The notes beneath the pieces are model-generated. The model worked only from the letters and a program-made list of their open reading frames with translations. It did not search any database and was not told where the DNA came from. From contig CAIMSU010000117.1 in assembly GCA_903844155.1 (NCBI GenBank), forward strand, positions 100,925-164,924: a stretch of 64,000 nt of DNA, written 5' to 3'. The translations under genes were made by a program, and so were the position numbers. Shown piece by piece: positions 1-7,146 of the stretch (the first letter of the stretch is position 1; every line of letters starts with the position of its first letter). This stretch comes from an uncultured Pseudomonadota bacterium (lineage in GTDB: Bacteria; Myxococcota_A; UBA796; SXON01).

Positions 1-767
1 TGGGCAGCGACATGATGCTGAACGGCAACATGGTCACCCCCGCGCCCGAGCTCTCCTGGCGCTACAGCATCGTGCCGCAGGGCACCTCCGCGGAGCTCGT
101 CGCAAAGCGGTTCGGGCTCACGCGCGGGGAGCTGGACAGCTTCAGCCTGGAGAGCCACGTCCGCGCCGCGCGCGCGCAGGACAACGGCTGGTTTGACAAC
201 GAGATCGTCCCGGTCTGCGGCGTTTCGCGCGACGAGGGCATCCGCCGTGACACCACCCTGGAGCGCCTCGCGAAGCTCAAGCCGGCGTTCGCGAACGACG
301 GGCTGACTACGGCAGGTTCCTCCTCGCAGATCAGCGACGGTGCGGCGGCCGTGCTCATCGCGAGCGAGCGCGCCGTGAAGCGCTACGGGCTGAAGCCCCG
401 CGCGAAGATCATCGCGATGGCAACGGCCGGCGTCGACCCGACGATCATGCTCACCGCCCCCATCGGCTCCACGCGCAAGGCGCTGCACCACGCTGGCCTT
501 GGCGTCGGCGACATCGATGCTGTCGAGATGAACGAGGCGTTTGCCTCAGTCGTCGTCGGATGCTCGCGCGCGCTGGAGCTCGACCCGGCGAAGGTGAACG
601 TGCACGGCGGCGCCATCGCCCTCGGCCACCCGCTCGGCGCATCCGGCGCGCGCTTGATCGCCACGTTGCTGGGTGTCCTCGACCGTACCGGTGGTCGGCG
701 CGGTCTCGCGACGATGTGCATCGGCTTTGGACAGGGCATCGCGACCATCATCGACCGGGACGTCTAG
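1..767 (+). CDS. Thiolase (acetyl-CoA C-acetyltransferase), 3' part
   Basis: Thiolase-superfamily enzyme that condenses or cleaves acyl-CoA (acetyl-CoA C-acetyltransferase or 3-ketoacyl-CoA thiolase). The open frame runs in from the window edge, so the N-terminal half with the nucleophilic cysteine is missing. The C-terminal half is clear: an NEAFA motif, the block NVHGGAIALGHPLGASGAR with the catalytic histidine, and near the end the CIGFGQG block with the second catalytic cysteine. Thiolases are about 390-430 residues, so roughly 255 are present. The stop codon overlaps a GTG that opens the next frame (TAGTG). The family is certain; substrate chain length cannot be read from this part. Confidence 0.93.
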   Translation, partial: GSDMMLNGNMVTPAPELSWRYSIVPQGTSAELVAKRFGLTRGELDSFSLESHVRAARAQDNGWFDNEIVPVCGVSRDEGIRRDTTLERLAKLKPAFANDGLTTAGSSSQISDGAAAVLIASERAVKRYGLKPRAKIIAMATAGVDPTIMLTAPIGSTRKALHHAGLGVGDIDAVEMNEAFASVVVGCSRALELDPAKVNVHGGAIALGHPLGASGARLIATLLGVLDRTGGRRGLATMCIGFGQGIATIIDRDV

Positions 768-1309
768 TGCCCGAGCCCGGCGCTGTCGCCTGCGTCATGC
801 CCGGCACGCCGGGCCGCTGGCCCTTCGCGGGGCACGTGCGTGGGCGTTGGGAAGCAGGCCCCGTGCAGATCGCATGGGCGGGACGCCTCGCACACTCCGC
901 CCTGCCGGATGAGGCCTGGGAGGCCGCACAGGCCCTTCGCGACGTCCTCGCCACGGTGACGGGCGACGGGCGGTTCGACGTCATCGCGCGGGCGTGGGCA
1001 GCCGTCGGCACGCTGCCAGAACGCTGGAAGACACGGGAGGACCTGTGCCTCCTCTTCGCGGCCGCGGACCCGGCGGGCATCCTGCTCTCGGCGGCGGGCG
1101 TGGCGAACGTGTACGTGGAGGCCACACCCGGGGGCTGGGTCGCCGCGGCGCTGTCCGGATCGCCGCTCTACACCGAGCCCGGCGTGCCCGAACGCGCCCC
1201 CGTTCCGCAGCCCTCGCTCCGCCCAGGCACCCGCTTCATCGGCCTGCCCAGGGATGTGGCACTTCCAAAGCCGAAAGACCTCGCGCTCGCGTGCGGGGTG
1301 CGCTCGTGA
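767..1309 (+). CDS. Hypothetical protein in thiolase-linked operon
   Basis: I do not recognise this protein (about 180 residues). I chose GTG 767 because it overlaps the thiolase stop and no earlier in-frame codon is credible; ATG 797 is the alternative. The sequence is rich in Ala, Trp and Pro, has no signal peptide and no obvious membrane span. The second half (LLFAAADPAGILLSAAG, then GGWVAAALSGSPLY) reads as alternating strands of a small alpha/beta domain. The stop overlaps the GTG of the next gene (GTGA), so the genes are probably co-translated. Codon pattern matches the neighbours, which supports a real gene. Confidence 0.6.
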   Translation: MPEPGAVACVMPGTPGRWPFAGHVRGRWEAGPVQIAWAGRLAHSALPDEAWEAAQALRDVLATVTGDGRFDVIARAWAAVGTLPERWKTREDLCLLFAAADPAGILLSAAGVANVYVEATPGGWVAAALSGSPLYTEPGVPERAPVPQPSLRPGTRFIGLPRDVALPKPKDLALACGVRS

Positions 1310-2100
1310 GCACCGACGGGTCCGACCCCACCGTACCGACCAGGCGCCAGATGACGCTCCTCTCGGGCGACCTCACCGGCGTCGACCTTCGCGCCCAAAC
1401 GGACGTGCTCATCGACGCCGTGCGCTGCGCCGGCGACCACCCCCTCGGCCCGCTCCTCGACGCGCTCGCCGAGGCCGATCCGCTCGCGCTCGCCGAGGTC
1501 GTGTGTGGCACGCGCTCACCCGGAGGCGCTGCGCTGGTGCTCGCCGCGTTGACCCACGCCGAGCGCATCGAAGGCGCGCTCTCCCCTCGCGGAGCGTGGC
1601 CGCGCCTCCTGGAGCTTGGCGGCCCGGAAGCCGCGCTGCCAGTGCTGACCACCGCCGCGCGTCGCCACCCCGGCGCAAGCTGGCTCGTCGCGCTCTCACG
1701 CAAGGTCGAGGGCAACAAGGCCGGCCTGGCGCACCTCACGGCATGTGCGAATCACCCCGCGTTCGCCCAGGCCTGTCGCAACCACGCCGAGGCCGGCCAC
1801 GTCGAGGGGCTCGTGCTCGCCTCGGGTGCCACGGGTCGGTCTGAGCCCGCCGCTGCGCTGCTCGGCGTCGGCAAGTTCGACGCGATGTTGCGAGCCGCCG
1901 GGGCCGCGCTCGACACAGCGCCCGAGAGCCCGCTCGTCGCTCAGCTCGCGGCGGTCTGGGGGCCCGAGCCCGACGACCTGTTCGTCCGCATCCTCCCCAT
2001 CCTACGCCGTAAACAGGCTGCCGAGGCGCTTCGTAGCCACTGCCGGCACCTGCCGAAGTCCGCGCGGCTGCTGGATTTGATCATCCGCGGGATGGTCTGA
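1306..2100 (+). CDS. Hypothetical alpha-helical protein
   Basis: About 264 residues from GTG 1306, which overlaps the previous stop. Almost entirely helical by composition: repeated Leu/Ala-rich stretches with short Gly/Pro breaks about every 30-35 residues (LLDALAEADP, LVLAALTHAE, ALPVLTTAARRHP, LVAQLAAVWGPEP). This resembles TPR- or HEAT-like solenoids, although I see no clean consensus TPR. There is no signal peptide, so it is probably cytoplasmic. It belongs to the tightly coupled run 767-5911. A scaffold or adaptor role would be a guess. Confidence 0.6.
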   Translation: MSTDGSDPTVPTRRQMTLLSGDLTGVDLRAQTDVLIDAVRCAGDHPLGPLLDALAEADPLALAEVVCGTRSPGGAALVLAALTHAERIEGALSPRGAWPRLLELGGPEAALPVLTTAARRHPGASWLVALSRKVEGNKAGLAHLTACANHPAFAQACRNHAEAGHVEGLVLASGATGRSEPAAALLGVGKFDAMLRAAGAALDTAPESPLVAQLAAVWGPEPDDLFVRILPILRRKQAAEALRSHCRHLPKSARLLDLIIRGMV

Positions 2101-2171
2101 CCGGGTCGTCCTGCCCGTGGTGGCCTGCGGCCCTGGCGCTCGCGACCGCCTGCACCCCGCGAGGCGTCTGC

Positions 2172-4028
2172 GTGGACCTCCGCGAGGACACGGGATTCCC
2201 AAACGTCATCCAACCCTACGACGTGTGGGTCGACAGCGCAGATCGTAAGGTTTGGAGCACCGCGTTGGGCACGGCGACCGCCACGGCCGTCGATCCAGAC
2301 GCCGCCGTTGAACTCCAGAGTGAGCGCCTCCGCGAGGATGCCTTCATCAACCCCGAGATCGTGACCGACGACCTGCACCACGTCTGGATCTCCAGCGGTC
2401 ACAGCCCCGCGCTTTTTGAGTGGGATCCGGCAGCGGACGCGCGAAACGGGTTCGACTTCCTCGACGTCACCTCGATGATCCAGCCGCGGCCGGGCGGTGG
2501 CGTCGTCGCGCTCGGCCACCTCAAGGGCGTACGCACACTGGTGGAGGTCGACGACGACGGCGCGCTCCTCGCCAGCGTGGCGGTACCGGACGACGCCGCG
2601 GGCATCGTGGCGGACCCTGAAGGGGTGTTGCTGCTGAACCCCGCCGGGTCCCGTCGCCAATGGTCGGATCTCGCCGAGATCGGCACCTGTACCCTGCCCT
2701 TTTCGGCGGAGAACGGGGCGCGGCTGGCCGACGGGAGCGCGATCATCACGATGGACGGCACCATCGGGTGGTCGGACTGCGCCGGACACACGCGGTCCTG
2801 GGCGGTGGGGGTCGAGGACAAGGAGGTGGTCCCGTACGGATCCGGCGTGTTGATCCTCGATCGTATCGGGCCCGTGGAGCCAAACCTCGGCGAGGCCTGG
2901 TACCTCGACCCGCCACGCCCGGCTGAGGGCTTCGAGGGCACGTTGGCTCCCAGCTTCGAGACCGCCAAGAACAGTGGCTTCGGCGGGATCGACGAGCAGA
3001 CCGGCATTTTGTGGGTGAACAGCGAGGGGACCGCCCAGGTCGTCGGCTTCGACCCCTCGACCGGGGCGCAGGTCGACGCCGTCACGCTCGGCACCTTCGC
3101 AGACGGCCTCGCCCCCAACCCCGATCCATCCAGCTCCGACGCCGGTTTTGTCGCCACCGGCCGGCTCTCCGACTCCGTCGTACGCGTGGCGAACGACGCA
3201 GACGGCGTCGGCCGGGTTGTCGCGCGCACCTCCTACGTCCGCTGGCCCTACTCGCCCGTCCAGGACGACGTCGCCGGGCTCGTCTGGCTCCTCCAGCAGA
3301 CGGACGGCGTGCTCTGGGGCATGGACCAGGCCACGCTCCTGCCGATTCAACGCCTCGACCTTGGCTTCTCGCCGAACCCGCTGCTCACCTTCTCGACCGC
3401 GACGCTCGACCCCGACCGTCGCCGGCTCTGGGTCGCGGAGAGCTACGCGGACGAGCTGGTCGAGGTGGACGCTGACACCGTCACGGAGCTTGGCCGTTGG
3501 CCCCTCGGCGGCCCGACCATCACCGACCCGGACATCATCGGCGAGGTGGCGGTGCGCATCGATCCGCTCGATGGCGCCGTGTTCATCGGGCGGACGATGG
3601 ACGGACGCCTGCAGCGCTTCGACCCGGACAGCCAGACCCTTCAGACTACCGCCCTGACCGCCGACGAATCCAGCGCGCTGAACGGTGTGCGACAGGTGGA
3701 CGTCCTCCGTGCGCCGTCCGAGCAGGGGGTTGTGTGGTTTGGCGGCCACGCGTTCGACGCCGCCACGCTCGACCGCGAGTCCGCCATGGATCTGCCCGCC
3801 GCCGTCGTCCTCGCCCCCGACCCCCGCGGCGGCTGGCTCGCCCTCTCCGACGATCAAGAGGCCATCGAACGCCTCGACGACGACGGCAGCGTCCGCGGCA
3901 CCCTCCCCATCGCCGGGCGCTCCCTGAACGCCATGACCGTGCGGATGTCCGCGGACCTCCAACGAATTCTCGTCGGTCGCCCCGACGACGGAAAAGCCTG
4001 CTGGTTCGACGTGAAGGACGTGCGGTGA
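2172..4028 (+). CDS. Probable lipoprotein, beta-propeller-like
   Basis: A 618-residue protein from GTG 2172, the first conventional start. The open frame extends upstream without a stop; codons 2100-2171 encode a hydrophobic segment ending LALATAC, a good lipobox. The only upstream start-like codon is CTG 2097, overlapping the previous stop as CTGA, so the true start may be 2097 and the product a lipoprotein. The mature part contains repeated blocks of the type 'YDVWVDSADRKVW', 'GILWVNSEGTAQVVGFDPSTG', 'RRLWVAESYADELVEVD' and 'RLQRFDPDSQTL', the look of an SMP-30/NHL/Vgb-type beta-propeller. Function unknown. The stop overlaps the next ATG (TGATG). Confidence 0.72.
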   Translation: MDLREDTGFPNVIQPYDVWVDSADRKVWSTALGTATATAVDPDAAVELQSERLREDAFINPEIVTDDLHHVWISSGHSPALFEWDPAADARNGFDFLDVTSMIQPRPGGGVVALGHLKGVRTLVEVDDDGALLASVAVPDDAAGIVADPEGVLLLNPAGSRRQWSDLAEIGTCTLPFSAENGARLADGSAIITMDGTIGWSDCAGHTRSWAVGVEDKEVVPYGSGVLILDRIGPVEPNLGEAWYLDPPRPAEGFEGTLAPSFETAKNSGFGGIDEQTGILWVNSEGTAQVVGFDPSTGAQVDAVTLGTFADGLAPNPDPSSSDAGFVATGRLSDSVVRVANDADGVGRVVARTSYVRWPYSPVQDDVAGLVWLLQQTDGVLWGMDQATLLPIQRLDLGFSPNPLLTFSTATLDPDRRRLWVAESYADELVEVDADTVTELGRWPLGGPTITDPDIIGEVAVRIDPLDGAVFIGRTMDGRLQRFDPDSQTLQTTALTADESSALNGVRQVDVLRAPSEQGVVWFGGHAFDAATLDRESAMDLPAAVVLAPDPRGGWLALSDDQEAIERLDDDGSVRGTLPIAGRSLNAMTVRMSADLQRILVGRPDDGKACWFDVKDVR

Positions 4029-5911
4029 TGCGGTTCCGACCGAGTCCGCGGGAGGCTTTGGTGCTGGCGGTGCTGGCTGGGGTGACGACGTGGCTCCACG
4101 CCGCCGAGTTCCTCGGGGCGTGGGCGCCGCTCCCCCTTCTTCGCGACCTGTGGACGCTCACCGCGCTTGGCCTGGCGCTGCCCCTCGCCGCGGTCAGGAT
4201 CTCGCGTTGGTGGGCGTTCATCCTCCTGTACGCCCAGCCCGCGACGTGGCTCTGGGCCGCGGGTGCGCTCTACGCGGGCGACGACATCCGACACGGTGAA
4301 CGCACCTTTGACGTCGATGCGCCGGCCGGCTGTCACATCGACCGGACGACGCGGCTCTACTTCCGCGGCGGGGGGACGCTCTGCGACTACGAGTGCGAGA
4401 CCCTCTTCGCGCTTCAAGACGCCCGCGCCGACGCCGCCTGGCTCATCGTCGCCCTCCTCGGCCCGCCGCCCGGCTCCTACATGGGCACGTTGCCGACGGA
4501 GATGCAGGCGATCGACCTGGCGAAGGGGGCAAAACCGGTGGGTCTGACGGTCGACGAGGTCGCTGCCCGGTTCGCATCCCCGCTGAACGCGAAGGGCGTG
4601 TTCGAGAAGGGCGAAGCATGGCGGTTGACGGGCGGGGCGAAGGTGCCGCTGGCGACGGCCGCAGTCGGTGACGAAGGACTGTTGCTGTCGTGGGACGACG
4701 GGGCGACGCTGGACCTCTACGATCGGCACAGCGCCGTGCTCGTCGACACCTGGAGCCCGGTGACGACCAGCTCGGGGACGACACCGCCGGCGCCCCCCGA
4801 TCGCTCGCGTGTGGGCGAGATCCCCGGGTTCGCGAAGGGCGCACGCGCCAAAGAGGGTAGCGACGCAAACGCCCTCTGGCTCCGCCGACGTTGGCTGCAC
4901 GAACCCCGCAGCGACGCCGAGATCGCCGACCTGGCCCACGGCCTCGACGCCCACGGCATCACCACGATCTACCCGTTCATCGGGCCAATGCTGCCACCAA
5001 GCGCTCCCGGCCACGCCCACCCGGGCGAGCCCGCCCGCTTCGGCTGGCGCGACGGTGACACGCTGCGCCCCTACGATCCGCGCACCGCGCGGGCCTTCTT
5101 CGATCGCGCGCACAAGGCCGCCCCCGCGCTGAAGATCCTCCCCTGGACCGGGGGCGTGCTCGACACCGACGTCCACCTCGACGATCCCGCCTGGCGCGCC
5201 TCCTTCGTCGCATCGGCCGTCGCCCTTGTCGAGCTTGGCGCGGACGGCGTCCACCTGAACATCGAGCCGATGCCCGAAGCCCGCCTCGGCGACGACTACC
5301 TCGCGCTCCTCGACGCGCTGCACGCCGGCTTCGTCGCCGCGAACCACCCCAACGCCCTCGTCAGCGTCGCCGCCTACCCACCAACCACGCCGCTCCACCC
5401 CTACCCGGACGTGCACTGGTCCGACGCCTTCCTGACGAACGTCTGCGCCCATGCCGACGACGTCTCGGTGATGGCCTACGACACCGCGCAGACCACGCCC
5501 GAGGCCTACTCCGCGCTCGTCCGGACGTGGACGACGGAGCTTGCGACGGACTTTGTGCAGCCGCCACCGGGACTCGATGAGGCGGTCGCCGGCGTGACCG
5601 GAGAGAAGCCCGCCGCCGACCTCCCCAACGCCCGCTGCACCTGGCGCGTCGGCGTCCCCGACTACGATGACGACAAGCCGTGGCACCGCCCCGAAGCGGA
5701 GACGCTCGCTGCGGCACTACAGGCGTACAACGCGGCGAAGCACGCGTTCCCGTCGTCGGCATCGCTCCTGAGCACCCTCCTCGTCAAGCCCCCCGCCGGC
5801 CTCGCCCTCTACGCATCCTGGACCACCGATTCGCAAGAGTGGGCGCTGTTCGACACGGTCGGGCGGGGCGTCGGCCCGGGGAACACCGACATCCTGGAGA
5901 CCGCGGAGTGA
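4028..5911 (+). CDS. Membrane-anchored GH18-like protein
   Basis: 627 residues from ATG 4028, which overlaps the preceding stop. Two or three hydrophobic segments in the first 90 residues (LVLAVLAGVTTWLHAAEFLGA; LTALGLALPLAA; AFILLYAQPATWLWAAGALYA) anchor it. The remainder looks extracytoplasmic. From about residue 285 onward it resembles a (beta/alpha)8 glycoside hydrolase family 18 fold. GADGVHLNIEP near residues 404-414 occupies the place of the GH18 DxxDxDxE motif and keeps the first Asp (D406) and last Glu (E413), but has His and Asn where Asp is usual. VSVMAYDT matches a late GH18 strand. Hydrolytic activity is therefore uncertain. Last gene of the 767-5911 unit. Confidence 0.72.
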   Translation: MRFRPSPREALVLAVLAGVTTWLHAAEFLGAWAPLPLLRDLWTLTALGLALPLAAVRISRWWAFILLYAQPATWLWAAGALYAGDDIRHGERTFDVDAPAGCHIDRTTRLYFRGGGTLCDYECETLFALQDARADAAWLIVALLGPPPGSYMGTLPTEMQAIDLAKGAKPVGLTVDEVAARFASPLNAKGVFEKGEAWRLTGGAKVPLATAAVGDEGLLLSWDDGATLDLYDRHSAVLVDTWSPVTTSSGTTPPAPPDRSRVGEIPGFAKGARAKEGSDANALWLRRRWLHEPRSDAEIADLAHGLDAHGITTIYPFIGPMLPPSAPGHAHPGEPARFGWRDGDTLRPYDPRTARAFFDRAHKAAPALKILPWTGGVLDTDVHLDDPAWRASFVASAVALVELGADGVHLNIEPMPEARLGDDYLALLDALHAGFVAANHPNALVSVAAYPPTTPLHPYPDVHWSDAFLTNVCAHADDVSVMAYDTAQTTPEAYSALVRTWTTELATDFVQPPPGLDEAVAGVTGEKPAADLPNARCTWRVGVPDYDDDKPWHRPEAETLAAALQAYNAAKHAFPSSASLLSTLLVKPPAGLALYASWTTDSQEWALFDTVGRGVGPGNTDILETAE

Positions 5912-6232
5912 CGCGTCGGGGCCGAGACTGGCGGTGCCCAGTCCAGACACCCCTCAAAAGTCGCCAAACGGATCCTGACCCGGGTCAAATGTCGGCGCGC
6001 AGGCGATTGAGCCCGCCACCGGGGGCCAACCCAGGTCGGCGACGCGATGGACTCCCGGCGTGACGCGGAATTAGGCAGGTTCATCCGTAGCGGCCTGCGC
6101 CGAGGGCGCCCGCTCCCGTCGCAATGAGCGCTCCCAGGCCGCCCGGTGAGGAAGCGGCGACATTTGACCCCGGTCACGTCCGGAATTGCGACATTTGACC
6201 CCTGTCTGCCGGCGGCACCGCCGCACACGCCC
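5912..6232. other. 321-bp intergenic stretch with TTTGACC repeats
   Basis: No gene is supported here. It lies between the end of the GH18-like gene and the end of the convergent PAP2 gene. The only structure seen is three copies of a GACATTTGACC motif: one inverted (5982-5994) and two direct (6157-6171 and 6188-6202), the latter 31 bp apart. No terminator-like hairpin with a T-run was found for either flanking gene. Confidence 0.6.
6157..6202 (+). repeat. Two 15-bp direct repeats gcgacatttgacccc
   Basis: Identical 15-mers at 6157-6171 and 6188-6202, start to start 31 bp. A reverse-complement copy matching 13 bases lies at 5982-5994. The motif is AT-richer than its surroundings. It could be the remains of a mobile-element end or a protein-binding array; nothing nearby encodes a transposase. 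Confidence 0.7.
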
Positions 6233-6967
6233 TCACCCCCGCCGACGCGGAAACCTCAACGGCGGCAGCTTCGGCAACGGCGGCAAAGGCAGGCGCAACG
6301 GCGCGAGCTGCCACGGCGCCTCCTCGTGCCGGCGAGCCTCGACGGACACCATGTGCGCCTTCCATGACGCCGCGCCAAACGTCGCGAGCAACATGCCGCC
6401 GGGTATGTCGACCGCCCAGTGCTGCTTGAGCAGCAACACGCTCGCGGAGACCAGCAGCGCGTTGGCAACCAGCACGATCCCCCACCTGCGGCTCGACTGA
6501 AACGTGAGGAACGCGCACAGGAACGCGTTCGCCACGTGCAACGAGGGGAAGGTGTTGACCTTCGGATCGGTCTCGAACAGCCATCGCACGAACGCGTCCG
6601 TCCACCCGCCACCGCCGGGCGCGACCGGGCGCGGTGCCGCGACTGGGAAGAACAGGAAGAACGGGAGCGCGAGCAGGGTGATCACGAGGTAGGCGGTGCC
6701 CGTGGCCCGGAACGCGTAGCGGTCGCGGGTGACGAGCAGCGTGACCAGAAAACTCATGTAGTACGCCGGCATGTAGACCCAGATGGCCTCCGGCGTGAAC
6801 GGGATCAGCGTGTCGAGCGGGGTCGAGAACGCCGGGTGCGACGCGTGCTGGCTGATGCCCACGAAGAAATACATGCCCAGACCCGCCACGAACACGGTGA
6901 GGGCGAGCGGGATTCGGTCGGCGAGGGGCAGGTCGCGGTCGGTCATCGGGGTCAACGGGGATGTCAC
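6233..6967 (-). CDS. PAP2-superfamily membrane protein
   Basis: 244 residues from GTG 6967 (ATG 6946 is an in-frame alternative). Integral membrane protein of the PAP2/inositol-phosphotransferase type, a family acting on phosphorylated lipids. Hydrophobic segments cover most of the chain (IPLALTVFVAGLGMYFFVG; YMSFLVTLLV; YLVITLLALPFFLFF; GIVLVANALLVSASVLLL). The phosphatase signature is split as usual: NTFPSLHVANAF supplies the SxxH motif and KQHWAVDIPGG supplies HxxxD, close to the AUR1-like subgroup. The N-terminal KxxxxxxRP motif is not obvious, which fits that subgroup. The tail is basic and proline-rich. Substrate unknown. Convergent with the gene ending at 5911. Confidence 0.85.
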   Translation of the reverse strand: MTSPLTPMTDRDLPLADRIPLALTVFVAGLGMYFFVGISQHASHPAFSTPLDTLIPFTPEAIWVYMPAYYMSFLVTLLVTRDRYAFRATGTAYLVITLLALPFFLFFPVAAPRPVAPGGGGWTDAFVRWLFETDPKVNTFPSLHVANAFLCAFLTFQSSRRWGIVLVANALLVSASVLLLKQHWAVDIPGGMLLATFGAASWKAHMVSVEARRHEEAPWQLAPLRLPLPPLPKLPPLRFPRRRG

Positions 6968-7054
6968 GGGGATGTCACAGCATCGTTCCCGGAGCGGCGG
7001 AAGTCAACCGGTTCCGGGGGTCTGGTGACCAACCGTGACCCCGCGCGATCGACC

Positions 7055-7115
7055 ATAACTGCGGAGAGCATTTCTGGTACATCGAAGATGTACCAGAAAT
7101 GCTCTCCGCAGTTAT
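7055..7115. repeat. Perfect 61-nt hairpin (29-bp arms)
   Basis: A perfect inverted repeat: left arm 7055-7083, right arm 7087-7115, with only 3 bases between. The arms read ataactgcggagagcatttc... and its exact complement. It sits 32 bp after the stop of the giant repeat lipoprotein and about 90 bp before the PAP2 gene on the same strand. It could end transcription of the repeat gene, but no T-run follows on either strand and the stem is far longer than usual for an intrinsic terminator. Confidence 0.9.
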
Positions 7116-7146
7116 CGTGGATCCCTGAAGCGGGCGTCCGCCGCGG

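Noticed and set aside
1941..5686. Two long minus-strand open frames (about 673 and 610 codons) opposite the lipoprotein and GH18-like genes
   Set aside because: Antisense shadows in GC-rich DNA: no recognisable motifs and codon-position bias of the wrong strand. The plus-strand genes are coupled by overlaps and carry signal or membrane segments.
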